Assembly: GCF_003265705.1 (NCBI RefSeq)
Contig: NW_020312775.1
Span: forward strand, 9,749,529 to 9,813,528
Direction of reading: 5' to 3'
DNA length: 64,000 bases
Source: Callorhinus ursinus
Taxonomy: Eukaryota; Chordata; Mammalia; Carnivora; Otariidae
How positions within the stretch are numbered: position 1 is the stretch's first letter; each line of letters opens with the position of its first letter. The translations under genes and the position numbers were made by a program. Below the pieces are notes generated by a model. That model did not search any database. It was not told the origin of the DNA and saw only the letters and a program-made list of their open reading frames with translations. Shown here in pieces: positions 48,424 to 60,600 of this stretch.

Positions 48424-48597
48424 GGGCGCCTGGGTGGCTCAGATGGTTGGGCATCTGCCTTCGGCTCAGGTCATGATCCCAGAGTCCTGAGATCGAGTCC
48501 CACGTCGGGCTCCCTGCTCCTTGGGAGCCTGCTTCTCCCTCTGCCTCTCTCTCTCTCTCTGTCTCTCATGAATAAATAAATAAAAATATTTAAAAAA
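48424..48597 (+). mobile_element. CAN-SINE, plus strand
   Basis: The copy starts gggcgcctgggtggctcag and ends in a taaataaaaatatttaaaaa tail. A perfect 18-bp target-site duplication, atagaatatcatgtcatc, is at 48406-48423 and 48598-48615. The left copy overlaps sequence directly after the neighbouring SINE's duplication, so the two insertions are independent. Confidence 0.96.
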
Positions 48598-48832
48598 ATA
48601 GAATATCATGTCATCTGCAAACAGTTAAAGTGTGAATTATCCTTGCTGATTTGTATGCCTTTTTTCTTTTTGTTGTCTGGTTGCTGTGGCTAGGACTTCC
48701 AGTACTATGTTAAGTAACAATAGTGGGAGTGGACATCTCTGTCTTGGTCCTGACATTAAGGGAAAAGCTCCTGGTTTTTCACCATTGAGAATAATATTTG
48801 CTGTAGTTTTTTCATATATGGCTTTTATGATG

Positions 48833-49311
48833 TTATGGCCCATCTATACCTACTGTTGATTTTTTTAAACAATAATGGATGCTGTATTTTGCAAATGACT
48901 TTTCTGCATTTATTGAGAGGATCATATGGTTCTTATCCTTTCTTTTATTAATGTAATCTATCACGCTGACTGATTTGTGAATGTTGAACCACCCCTGCAG
49001 CCCAGGAATAAATCCCAGTTGATCATGGTGAATAATTCTTTTAATGTACTGTTGGATTCGATTTGCTGGTATTTTGAGAACTTTTGCATCCATGTTCATC
49101 AGGGATATTGGCCTGTAATTTTCCTTTTTAGTGGGTCTTTGCCTGGTTTTGGAATCAAGGTAATGCTGACCTTGTAGAATGATTTTGGAAATTTCCATTC
49201 CATTTCTATTTTTTGAAACTGCTTCAGAAGAATAGGTATTAATTCTTCTTTAAATGTTTGTAGAATTCCCCTAGGAAGCCATCTGGTCCTGGAGTTTTTT
49301 GGGGGGGGCAA
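48833..49311 (-). pseudogene. L1 ORF2p reverse-transcriptase fragments, two frames
   Basis: 49099-49311 gives [20 protein letters not shown] and [17 protein letters not shown]. 48833-49198 gives [20 protein letters not shown], then [20 protein letters not shown], then [17 protein letters not shown]. The motif A aspartates are replaced ([10 protein letters not shown] has become [10 protein letters not shown]). It belongs to the third-level L1. Confidence 0.83.
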
Positions 49312-49942
49312 TTTTTGATTACTGATTCAATTTCTTTGTTGTTCATGGCTCTGCTCAAATTGTCTATATCTTTCTGTTTCAGTTTCAGTAATTTGCATTT
49401 CTCTACGTATTAATCCATTTCTTCTAGATTGCCCAATTTGTGGCATATAATTTTTCTTAATATGCTTTTATAATTGTTTGTATTTCTGTGCTGTTGGTTG
49501 TGATCTCTCTTCTTTCATTTGTGATTTTAGTTACTTAGGTCCTTTCTCTTTTCTTTTTGATAAGTCTGGCCAGGGCTTATCAATTTTATTAATTCTTTTA
49601 AAGAACCAGCCCCTAGTTTCATTGCTCTGTTCTAGTGTTTTAGTTTTCTTTTTATATCATTTCTTTTTGCTCTAATCCTTATTATTTCCCTTCTTTTGCT
49701 GGTTTTAGGCTTTATTTGCTGTTCATTTTACAGCTCCTTTATGTGTAAGTGTAGGTTGTGTATTTGAGAGTTTTCTTTCTTCTTGAGGAAGGTCTGTATT
49801 GCTATATTTTCCTCTTATGACCACTTTGCTGCATCCTAAAGATTTTGGACAATTGTGTTTCTGTTTTCATTTACTACCATGTATTTCTTTATCTCTTCTT
49901 TAATTTCCTGGTTGACCCACCTATTCTTTAGTAGGATGTTTT

Positions 49943-50326
49943 TTAACCTCCATGCTTTTGTGGACTTTCCAATTTTTTTTTCTTCTGTTGGACTTCAAGT
50001 TTCATAGAATTGTCGTCTGAAAATATGCATGGTATGGTCTTGATCTTTTTGTACTTGTTGAGGCCTGATTTGTGAGCCAATATGTGATCTATTCTGGAGA
50101 ATGTTCCATGTGCACTTGAAAATAATGTATATTCTGCTGCTTTAGGGTGAAATGTTCTGAATGTCTCTGTTAAGTTTTTCTGGTCCAGTGTGTCATTCAA
50201 AGCCATTGTTTTCTTGTTGATTTTCTGCCTGGATATCAGTCCAAGTGGGGTGTTAAAGTCCCGTACTATTATCGTATTTTTATCAATGAGATTCTTTATG
50301 TTTGTGATCGTTTTATATAGTTGCAT
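49943..50326 (-). pseudogene. L1 ORF2p endonuclease C-terminal half
   Basis: A 127-codon frame: NTIIVRDFNTPLGLISRQKI keeps the DFN motif, then ALNDTLDQKNLTETFRTFHP, YTLFSSAHGTFSRIDHILAH and IPCIFSDDNSMKLEV. The catalytic histidine of SDH is replaced (SDD). It is the longest endonuclease stretch in the window, and inactive. Confidence 0.86.
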
Positions 50327-50994
50327 GCTCCCAAGTCTGAGGCATAAATATTTACGATTGTTAGATCTTCTTGTTGGGTATACCCCTTTATTATGATATA
50401 GTGCCTTTCTTCATCTCTGGTTACAGTCTTTGGTTTAAAATATAGTCAGATATAAATATGGTTATTCTGGCTTTCTTTTGATATCCATTTGCATGGTAAA
50501 TATTTCTCCATCCCCTTACTTCCAATCTACAGGTGTCTTTATTTCTAAAATGAGTCTCTTGTAGGCCAAATATCAATGGGTCTTGTGTTATATCCATTCT
50601 GATACACTGTGTCTTTTGATTGTTGCATTTATTCCATTTGCCTTCAGAGTGATTATTGATAGATATGGATATAGTGCCATTGTATTACCTTTAAAGTCAG
50701 TGTTTTTGGAGACTTTCTGTCTTTCTTTTTAGTCTTTGTTTCTTTTGGTCTTTCCTTCCTACTCAAAGAGTCCCCTTTAATGTTTCCTGCAGGGTGGATT
50801 TAGTGGTCATGAAGTCCTTCAGTTTTTGTTTTGTTTTGTTTTGTCTGGGAAACTCTTTACTTTCCTTCTACTCTGAATGACATCCTTGCTTGATAAGGTA
50901 TTCTTAGCTGCATATTTTTCCCATTTAGCACTTTGAATATAACATGCCACTTTCTTCTGGCCTGCCAATGTTCTGTGGAGAGATCTCTCACTAA

Positions 50995-51727
50995 TCAGAT
51001 TTGTGTTCCCTTGTAAGTTAGGGATTTCTTTTCCCTGGCTGCTTTCAGGATTCCTTCCTTATTTCTGTATTTTGCAAATTTTCCTATGACATGTCTTGAT
51101 GTTGGCCTGCTTTTGTTGATTTTGATGGAAGCTCTCTGTGCCTCATGGATTTGGATGTCTCTTTGCTTCCTCAGAGTATAGAAGTTTTCAGCTAAAATTT
51201 GTTTAAATAAAACTTCCACTCCCTTTTCTTCTCTTCTTCTGGGACTCCTGGGTACAAATGATAGTATACTTTATGGAGTTGCTGAGTTCCTAAAGTCTAT
51301 ATTCTTGATCCAATATTTTTCTTTCCACCTTCTATTCAGCTTCATTATTTTCCATAATTCTATCTTCTATATCGGTTGTTTGTTCCTCTGCTTCTTCCAT
51401 CTTTGTAGTTATTATATCCAGTCAGTTTTGCATTTTGGTTATAGCATTTTACCTTTCGAACTGACTTGTTTATAGGTTTTTTATCTCCGTGTTAAGGGAC
51501 TCCTTTTTGTCTTCTATGGTTTTCATAAGCCCAACTAGTATCTTTATGATTGTTGCTTTCAATTCTATATCAGGCATATTACTTCTATCTGTTTCAGTTA
51601 GATTCTTGGCTGTTAACTTTTCTTGTTCTTTCTTTTGAGATGAGTTCTTCCATCTTGGCACTTTGTGTAGGTCTCTGTCTTTTTCTGTGTTAGGATACCC
51701 TGTCATGTTTTCTGCTCCTAAAAGCAA
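50995..51727 (-). pseudogene. L1 ORF1p remnant, two frames
   Basis: 51470-51727 holds the N-terminal region (KNLTETDRSNMPDIELKATI, then ILVGLMKTIEDKKESLNTEI). 50995-51219 holds the later part (FKQILAENFYTLRKQRDIQI, then SRPTSRHVIGKFAKYRNKEG). The RRM in between is disrupted by stops and frameshifts. Confidence 0.8.
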
Positions 51728-51799
51728 TGTCTATATTAAGAAGAGGTCATATACTTCCAGGGCCAGATATTTCAGGAAGTATTTCTACTGTATACTGTG

Positions 51800-53192
51800 T
51801 CCACTCTGCTGTTGTGTTTTGGCTACTCTTTCTCTCAGGTCAGTCCTCTGTAAAGTTTCTCCTTGCCTGCAGGGGGAGTGTTTGGACCATATCCACAGTG
51901 TGGCAAGTTTTGACTTGGTGTGTTTGGTCTGTTTGTTAAAGAGGCTAGATATCATTTCACCTAGAGCTGAAGCTTTGCAACAGTCTATCATCAGTAGAAT
52001 TTGTAGGTGTGTGGATTGTGCTGGTTCTGGGGGAGGTTCCTCCTGCTACTCTGACTCTCAGGTACCCTTGCCCCAGTAAAAAAGCACCTACAGAGCACAG
52101 GAGATGGGGCTTGGTTGTAAGTGGCTCAAGCCTCCACTGTGGATGCTCTGTTGCTCGCTAAAATCTGTACTTGTTAATGGGCAAGAGTAAAAATGGCATT
52201 AGCCAGCTCTCTTGTCCCTGGAAAGAGGAGTTCACACTTGCCTCTGTTTAGGAAGCCCTAACAGAAGAGTAAACAATCTCCCCTTGTTTGTTCCAGGCTT
52301 CCTTAGATTCCTGCCTTTACACTGTCTGTGTTTGAGCTGTCTGTCCACCTGGCACACAGTGCTCTTGTGTTTTATCTCCGGCACTCTGGCTGGGTTTAAA
52401 AACTCCCAGTTTTAGAGACCTGGCACAACATGGACCCATGGTGATACTCTGGGGGAGGGTCTCCATATGCTGTTCCTGGTGCTGGTTTGTCCCAGAAGGG
52501 CAGTTGTAAGAATGTGCAGGGGCTTAGAGTTTATGGTAAAGCACAGCAAAAAGCCAGCATCCAGGTTAGCTGCTCTAAGCAGCTGCTTCTACTCCTATGC
52601 TAATGAATGCAATAGCTCAATGGTGTCTGTGGGCTCTCTTGTCCCTGGAGAGGTAGTGCAGCCTCTCCCAAATGCACTCTAAGAAGGTAAACTGTCTCTC
52701 CCAGTGTAACTCAGGGAATCCTCAGACCATCCCTGTCTGCTCTGGGGCTTCTCCCCTCCTTTTCCACAGGAGCACCTCTATACCCACCAGGCTTCACTCC
52801 CATGATGGCCCAGACTTCTAAAACTTCAGACTTGTGCTCTGCTGCTTGTAAAATCTTGCAATTATCTGTCCCTCTCATTTTCCCAAACACTTGTTTTGGG
52901 GAAGTGTTTTTCTTGTGCAATGCCTGTGCCCTGCTCTCTCTTTCTCTCTTCTCTCTCTCTCTTATATAGGCTTCCTCCCCTCCACAGCATCTGCAATTCT
53001 TTTCTCCCCCCAATCACATCTCTGCATTTCCTACCTTCCACAATGTGGCCTCTTTTCTCCTTCTAGGTGTGTAGTTTGTTCTTTCAGTCCTCAGAACATC
53101 CCAGATTCCTGGGTGTTCAGAATGATTTGATATTTATCTAGCTGTGGTCAAGTGATGAGAAACATACGATTCTCCTACTTCTCTGCCATCTT
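51800..53192 (-). promoter_or_regulatory. L1 5'UTR (internal promoter remnant)
   Basis: A GC- and CT-richer block about 1.4 kb long at the 5' end of the third-level L1. Open frames on both strands here are accidental. It would carry the element's sense promoter in the minus direction. Confidence 0.6.
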
Positions 53193-53203
53193 AATTCCTC
53201 TCT

Positions 53204-54521
53204 CATGTTTTCATTTTCATTTGTCTCCATGTATTTTTTTATTTCTTCTGTGATTTTCTGGTTGACTCCCATTGTTTAATAAAATGTTGTTTACCCTCCA
53301 TGTATTTGTGGTCTTTCAAGATCTTTTCTTGTGGTTGATTTCTAGTTTCATAGTGTTATGGTCAGTAAAGACGCATGATATGATATCAATCTTTTAGTAT
53401 TTGTTGAACCCTTATTTATGACTTAATAGTGATCTACTCTGGAAGTTATCCCATGTGCACTCGAAAAGAATGTATATTCGCTGTTTCAGGGTGGATTGTT
53501 ATGAATATGTCTGTTAAAGTCCGAAGGTCCAGTATATCATTCAAAGCCATTGTTTCCTTTTTGATATTCTTGTAGATGATCTGTCCATTGATGTAAATGG
53601 TGTTTTAAAGTCCCCCACTACTGTATTGTTATCAATTAGGTCCTTTATGTTTTTTTATTAATTGTTTTATATATTTGGGTGTTCCCATGCTGGGTGCATA
53701 AATACTTACAATTGTTAGATATTCTTGTTCAATTTTCCCTTTTATTATATGGTGCCCTTTTTTTTGTCTTTTGCAATCTTTGTGTAAGGTCTAGTTTGTC
53801 CAATATAATTGTTGCTACTCTGGCTTTCTGTTGGCATCCATTTCTGTGATAAATGGTTCTCTAACTCTTCTTTTTCAATTTGCATGTGTCTTTAGATAAA
53901 AATTAGTCTCTTGTCAGCAGTATATAGGTGGGTCTTTTTTTTTTTTCCATTTTGTCACCCTATGTTTTGATTGGAATATTTATTTAGTCCATTTACATCC
54001 AAAGCAATTATTTTTTTTAAGATTTTATTTATTTATTTGAGAGAGAGAGAGTGAGAGACAGAGAGCACGAGAGGGAAGAGGGTCAGAGGGAGAAGCAGAC
54101 TCCCTGCTGAGCAGGGAGCCCAATGTGGGACTTGATCCCGGGACTCCAGGATCATGACCTGAGCCGAAAGCAGTCACTTAACCAACTGAGCCACCCAGGT
54201 GCCCCCCAAAGCAATTATTGATAGATATATATTGACTGCCATTTTACTACTGTGTTGTTGTTGTTTCTGGAGATTTTCTCTGATCTTTTCTTGTCTTTTT
54301 CACTTTTGGTCTCTCCCTTTCACTCCAAGTGAACTGTTTAATATTTCTTGTAGAGCTGGTTTAGTAGTCATGGACTCCTTTCGTTTTTATTTCTCTGGGA
54401 AACACTATCTCTCCTTTTATTCTAAATGATAGCCTTGCTGGATAGAGTAATCATGGCTGCAGATTTTTTCCATTCAGCACTTTGAGTATATCATGCCATT
54501 CCCTTCTGTCTTTCATCTCCC
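53204..54521 (-). mobile_element. LINE-1, minus strand, second nest level, 5' part
   Basis: This resumes the element of 35612-38905 at the next L1 base (ctgttttcattttcatttgt-type context) and runs through the endonuclease to 54521. There it stops without a 5'UTR, so the insertion was 5'-truncated. A SINE lies at 54013-54205. Old L1M sequence follows directly. Confidence 0.83.
54013..54205 (-). mobile_element. CAN-SINE, minus strand
   Basis: Complete copy flanked by a perfect 14-bp target-site duplication, ccaaagcaattatt, at 53999-54012 and 54206-54219. The head is gagccacccaggtgccc. The host L1 continues in register. Confidence 0.96.
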
Positions 54522-55262
54522 CATTTTTTATTTAGATTTTTTTTGTTTGCTTGTTTTTGCTATTGAATTGTATGAGCTCTCCTCTCTCTATATATATACA
54601 CACACATGATTTCTTTAACCCCTTATCAGATATGTGATTTGCAAATATTTTCTTTCATTCAGTGGTTTGCCTTTTCATTTTGTTGATTATTTCTTTTGCT
54701 GTGCAGAGCTTTTTAGCTTGATGTATTCCCTCTTATTATTTATTTTGTTGTTTGTGTTTTTCGTGTCATATCTAAAAAAAAATTACCAAGACCAATGCCA
54801 AGGAGTTTTCCCCTGTTTTCTTCTAATAGTTTTGTGATTTTAGGTCTTGTCTTTAAGTCTTTAATTCATGTTAGGTTAATATTTATAAGTGTCGTAAAAT
54901 AGATGTCCAATTTGAGTCTTCTGTATATGGTTATGCTGTATCCCAGTACCATTTACTGAAGAGTTTTCCCTTTCCCTATTGAGTATTCTTAGCTCCTTTG
55001 CCAAATATTAGTTGGCTGTATATGTGGGGATTTATTTTTGGCCTCCTCATTCTGTCCCATTGGTTTGTGTGTCTATTTTTATGCCACTATCATGTTTTTT
55101 TAGATTATTATATCTTTGTAGTATAGTTTCAAATTAGAAAGTCTGATAGTTCCAGCTTTTATCCCCCCTCAGGATTGCTTTGGTCAACCAGGGTGTTTTG
55201 TGGATCCATACAAAATTTAGAATATTTTTCCTATTATTGTGAAAAAAATGCCATTGGAATTT

Positions 55263-55458
55263 TTTTAAAAAATATTTTATTTATTTGACAGAGAGATACA
55301 CAGTGAGAGAAGGAACACAAGCAGGGGGAGTCGGAGAGGAAGAAGCAGGCTTCCCGCTGAGCAGGGAGCCCGATGCGGGGCTCAATTCCAGGACCCCGGG
55401 ATCAGGACCTGAGCCAAAGGCAGATGCTTAATGACTGACTGAGGCACCCGGGTGCCCC
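55263..55458 (-). mobile_element. CAN-SINE, minus strand
   Basis: The reversed tail (ttttaaaaaatattttattt) and head (gaggcacccgggtgcccc) are both present. Near the head a duplicated tgac unit reads atgactgactgaggc. The target-site duplication is short: tgccattgg at 55249-55257 and tgccattga at 55459-55467. Confidence 0.93.
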
Positions 55459-55737
55459 TGCCATTGAAAATTTGATAGGAATTATTTTGAATCTATAGAT
55501 GGCTTTAGCTTCTATGGACATTTTTTTTTTCAGTATTAATTCTGCCAATCCAAGGACATAAGATATCTTCCCATGTGTTTGTGCCTTCTTCTATTCCTTT
55601 CATAAATGTCTTGTAGTTTTCAGAGAATAGATTTTTCATCTCCTTGATTAAATTTATTCCTGTGTTTCATTATTATTGGTGCTATTGTGAATGATATTTT
55701 CCTTTATTTCTTTTTATTTTAAGATATTTCATTGTTT

Positions 55738-56208
55738 TTTTTAATTTTATTTTATTATGTTATGTTAGTCACCATACAATACATCATTAGTTTTTGATGT
55801 AGTGATCCATCATTCATTGTTTCATATAACACCCAGTGCTCCATGTAGTACGTGCCCTCCTTAATATCCATCACCAGGCTAACCAATCCCCCACCCCCTC
55901 CCCTCTAAAACCCTCAGTTTGTTTCTCAGAGTCCATAGTCTCTCATGGTTCATCTCTCCCTCCGATTTCCCCCCTTCATTTTTCCCTTCCTTCTCCTAAT
56001 GTCCTTCATGCTAGTCCTTATGTTCCACAAATAAGTAAAACCGTATTACAATTGACTTTCTCTGCTTGACTTATTTCACTTAGCATAATCTCCTCCAGTC
56101 CCATCCATGTTGATGTAAAAGTTAAGTATTCATCCTTTCTGATGGCTGAGTCATATTCCATTGTATATATGGACCACATCTTCTTTATTCATTCATCTGT
56201 TGAAGGGC
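55738..56208 (-). mobile_element. LINE-1 3'-end insertion, minus strand
   Basis: Reversed L1 3'UTR only: ttattatgttatgttagtca, then cataacacccagtgctcc-type sequence and cttatttcacttagcataat, ending at ctgttgaagggc. A perfect 12-bp target-site duplication, atttcattgttt, is at 55726-55737 and 56209-56220. The old L1M resumes after it. Confidence 0.94.
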
Positions 56209-57249
56209 ATTTCATTGTTTATGCATAGAAATTCAAAGATTTCTGCACTTTTATTTGTATCCTGCAAACTTATTGAATTTGTTGATTAATTCTAACAGTT
56301 TTTTGTGGAGTCTTTAGGATTTTATATATAATCTGCAGATTATATCATCTGCAAACAAATACAATTTTATATCTTCTTTCCTTTTCTTCATTTTTTGATT
56401 GCTCTGTCTAGATCTTCCAGTCCTATATGAATAAGAGTGGAAAGAATAAGAGTATCTTCCTCTGATGTCAGAGAAAAAGTTTTCAAAGTTTTACCATTGA
56501 ATATACTGTTAGATGTGTGTTTGTTGTATATTACCTTTACTAATTTTTAATATGTCCGTATGTGCCCAATTTGTAAAGATTTTTCATCATGAAAGCATAT
56601 TGTGCTTTATCAAATGCTTTATTCTGAACTTATGATAAATATATGATTTTCATTCTCCATTCTATTGATGTGGTGAATCACATTTATTGATTTCTGTACA
56701 TTGAGCCTTCTTTGCATTCCAGAAATAAATCTCACTTAATCATGCTGTATGATCATTTTCATTGTGCTCTTGAATTTGATTTCATAGCATTTTTTTGAGA
56801 ATTTTTGCAACTATATTTTGGCTATTTCTTTGTAGTTTTCTTATAATGTTTTTATCTGCCTCTTTTATCAGGGTAATGCTGGATTCATGAGTCTGGGAGT
56901 GTTCTCTCATCTTCAATTTTTTTGGAAGTGCTTGAGGATTAGCATCAGTTATTTAAATGTGTGGTAGAATTCACTGGTGAAAATCATCTGGTCCTGTTTT
57001 GGGAGATTTTGGGTTACTGATTCAATCTTCTTATTCATTGTTGACCTTTTCAGATTTTCTATTTCTTTAGGATTCAGTCTTGGTAAGTTGTATGTTTGTA
57101 TGAATTTATCCATTTCTTTAAGGTTGTACAATTCGTTGGCACATAATTTTTCATAGTATTCTTATGAACCTACATACTTCTGTGATTTCATTGTAATATC
57201 TTTTTTTTTTTAGTTCCCATTTTTTTTTTGAGCCTTCCTTGGGTTTGTC

Positions 57250-57281
57250 TTTCTTTTTCTTTCTTTCTTTCTTTCTTTCTT
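57250..57281. repeat. (CTTT)n microsatellite
   Basis: About seven CTTT units inside old L1M sequence. Confidence 0.88.
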
Positions 57282-57510
57282 GCTAAAATTTTAGCTAAAT
57301 TTTTCAATTCTTTTGTTTTCAAAAAATCAGCCTATAGTTTCATTAATCTTTTCTATTGTTTTTATGGTCGCTCATTTTATTTATTTCAGCTCTAACTTCA
57401 TTATTTCCTTTCTCTGCTAACATTAGGCTTAGTTTGTTCTTTTTCTAATTTCTTGAATTGAAAAGTCAGGTTGTTTATTTGAGAACTTTCTTTTTTCTTT
57501 TCTTTTCATT

Positions 57511-57635
57511 TTCTTCTTCTTCTTCTTCTTCTTCTTCTTCTTCTTCTTCTTCTTCTTNNNNNNNNNNTTCTTCTTCTTCTTCTTCTTCTTCTTCTTCTTC
57601 TTCTTCTTCTTCTTCTTCTTCTTTCTTCTTCTTCC
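57511..57635. repeat. (TTC)n / (GAA)n triplet repeat containing an assembly gap
   Basis: A pure TTC run of 47 bases, ten undetermined bases at 57558-57567, then another ~54 bases of TTC, ending in ctttcttcttcttcc. The repeat phase is unchanged across the gap. GAA/TTC tracts form triplex structures and expand easily, so the true length is unknown. Any open frame here (poly-serine) is an artefact. Confidence 0.95.
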
Positions 57636-57639
57636 TTGC

Positions 57640-60600
57640 AGTGTCCGTGTCTGGTTTTCATATCAAAACTCATTTTATGAGTTCAGAAGCATTTTCTCAT
57701 CTTCAGTGTTTTAGAATAGTTTGAGAAGAATAGGTATTAAATCTTTGAATGTTGGTGGAATTCACCAGTGAAACTGTTTGGTCCTGGGCTTTTGTTTGCT
57801 GGGACTTCGTTGATTGTTTACTTAATCTCCTTCTTAGAAATTAGTCTCTTTAGATTTTATTTCTTCATGATTTAGTCTTAGAAGAATGTGTTTCAAAGTA
57901 TCTATTTCTTTTAGCTTGCCCAGGTTCTTATTCTGTAATTGTTTTTAGTAGTTTATTTTTTAAAATATTTTTTAAGAGAGAGTGTGAGCAAGGGTAGGTG
58001 CAGAAGAAGAGAGAAAGAGAGAGACAGAGAGAGAGAATCTCAAGGAGGTCCCATGCTCAGTGCAGACCCTGACATGGGTCTTAGTCTCAGGACCCTGAGA
58101 GATCAGGACCTGAACTGAAATTGAGTTAGATGCTTAACCAACTGAGCCACCCAGGCGTCCCTATAGTAATTTCTTATGATCCCCCTTATTTCTGTGGTAT
58201 TAGTTGTAGACTTCTCTTTCATTTCTAATTTTATTCAATAGAGCCCTGTTTCTTTTTTTCCCCTTGGAGTCTTGTTAAAGTCTTGTCAATTTTGCCTATC
58301 TTATCAAAGAACCAACATTTAGTCTCATCAACCTTTCCTATTATATTTTTAGTTTCTTATTTTATTTATGTCTGTTCTGATCTTTATTATTTCCTTCTTT
58401 ATACTAACTTTGAAATTTGCTTGTTCTTTGTTTTCTAAGTGTAAAATGTTTTTAGGTGTAGAGTTAAATTTTTTTTATTTGAGATTTTTCTTATTTCCTG
58501 AGGTAGGCTTCTATTGCTATGAACTTCCCTCTTAAAACCACTATTGCTGCATCCAATAGTATTTGGTATGTCATATTTCTCTCTTCACTTCTCTCTCTAG
58601 GCATTTAAAAAAAAAATATCCTTTGATTTCTTCTTGGAATTGGTTTTTAGTTTAATATTGTTGAAAAGATACTTGATATAATTTCAATTTTCTTGGATTG
58701 AGACTTTTTTGGTGGCCTCACATTGATCTATCTTGGAGAATGTTTCATGTGCATGTGAGAAGAATTTGAATTCTGGTGCTTTTGGATGGAATGTTCAGTA
58801 TATATCAATTAATTCCATCTAGTCTAATGTGTCATTTAAGGCCAGTGTTTCCTTATTAATTTTCTACCTGGATTATTTATCTGTTGATGTAAGTGGGGTG
58901 TTAAAGGCCCCTACTATTACTGTACTACTGTCAGTTTCTCTCTTTAGGGCTTATGTTTTCTTTATATATTTTGGTGCTTCTGTGTTGGGTGCATATGCAT
59001 TTATAAATATTATATTTTCTTGCTGGATTAGCCTCCTTATCAGTATGTAATACCTTCTTATAATATGCCCTTTGTTTTAAAGTCTATTTTGTCTGATACA
59101 GGTATAGCTACACCAGTTTTCTATCCATTTCCATTTCCATGAAATATATTTTCCATCCATTCACTGTAAGTCTGTGTGTGTCCTTAATTATGAAGTGAGT
59201 TTCTTGTAGGTAGCATAAAAAATGTTTTTTTTTAATCCATTTGGCCACTCTAAGTTTTTCAGTTGTTGAAGTTAGTCCATTAACATTTAATTATTGATAG
59301 GTATGTTCTTACTGTCATTCTGTTAATTGCTTTCTGGCTGTTTTTGTAGTTCTTCTTCATTCTTTTTTTTCTTTCCTTGTGGTTTGATAGTTTTCTTTAG
59401 TGTTATCTTTATTTTCATTTCTTTTTTTTCCCTTTGGTTTATTTACTATAAATTTTGCTTTGTAAGTTACCACGACCTTGCATATAACATTCTATGTATA
59501 TAATGGTCCCTTTTAAGTCGATAGGAACTTAAATTTGTACACATTTTAAAACTATAATTTTTCTCCTCCCTTATGTTTTATATTTTTAATATCACATTTT
59601 ACATACTTTTATTTTAGTATTCCTTAACTAGTTATAGTAGTTTTAATTAATTTTACTACTAGTATTGTCTTCTAATCTTCATACTGGCTTTGTAAGTGAG
59701 TGATCCAGTATCTTTACTAATAGTTACCTTTTCTAGTGAGATTTCTAATTTTGTATGTTTTCTTGATATTAATTAGTACCAATATTTTTCAGCTTAAAGA
59801 AGCCCCTTCAACATTTCTTGTAAGGCCAGTCTAGTAGTGATGAATTACTTTAGGTTATGCTTCTTTAAAAATCTTAATCTCCCCTCCATTTCTGAATGAT
59901 AACCTTGCTTGGTAAAATTCCTTAGTTGAAAGTTGTTTTTTTTTTTTTCCCCTTTTTATCACTTTGCATATATCATGTCATTCTTTTGTGGTCTTCTAAG
60001 TTTCTGCTGAAAAATCTGCTGATAGTAATATGGGGTTTTCATTGTATATAAGAAGTTGTTTTACTCTTGCTGCTTTTAAGATTCTATTTTGTCTTTAATT
60101 TTTATCATTTTAATTATAACGTGTCTTGGTGTGAATTTCTGTGGGTTCACCTTATTTGGAAATCTCTGTATTTCTTGGACCTAGATGTGTGTTTTTCTCC
60201 TCAGATTAAGAATGTTTTTGGTTATTCTTTTGAATATCTTTTTTTCTGGCCCACTCTCTCCCTTTTTTCTCCTTCTTGGACCCCTATAACACATAATTAT
60301 TTTGCTTGATGTTACTCCAAAGGTCCCTTAAGATATCTTCACATTTTCAAATCTTTATTTTTCCTGCTCTATCTGTATGAGTTTTATTGCTTTGTATTCC
60401 ACCTCACTGATCCATTCTGCTTCATCCAGTCTGCTATTGATTACCTGTAGTGTATTTTTCAGTTTAGTTTTTGTATTCTTCAGCTCTATAACTTCTGTTT
60501 GATACTTTCTTATATGTCTATCTCTTTCTTGAAATTCTTACTGCATTCATCTATGCTTCCCCTGACTTTGGTGAACATCTTTATGACCATTAATTTGTAC

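Larger units (their letters stand above)
47871..53192 (-). mobile_element. LINE-1, minus strand, third nest level, 5' part
   Basis: This continues the element of 39955-40667 through ORF2 (reverse transcriptase 48620-49320, endonuclease about 49900-50650), ORF1 (50995-51727) and a long 5'UTR to 53192, where cttctctgccatcttaatt is the reverse of the L1 start. It carries a SINE pair at 48193-48388 and 48424-48597. All frames are broken. Confidence 0.9.
54522..57480 (-). mobile_element. Old L1M-type element, minus strand, second part
   Basis: The L1M of 34175-35415 resumes: tgctattgaattgtatgagc, then accccttatcagatatgtga, then gctgtgcagagctttttagc, through diverged ORF2 to about 57480 (caggttgtttatttgagaac). 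It carries a SINE (55263-55458) and a nested L1 3' end (55738-56208). Frame 56949-57131 minus (KEMDKFIQTYNLPRLNPKEI) is a recognisable ORF2 piece. Divergence is clearly higher than in the younger L1s. Confidence 0.8.

Noticed and set aside
57458..57724. Poly-serine frame across the TTC repeat
   Set aside because: Direct translation of a triplet microsatellite that includes undetermined bases; no gene evidence.
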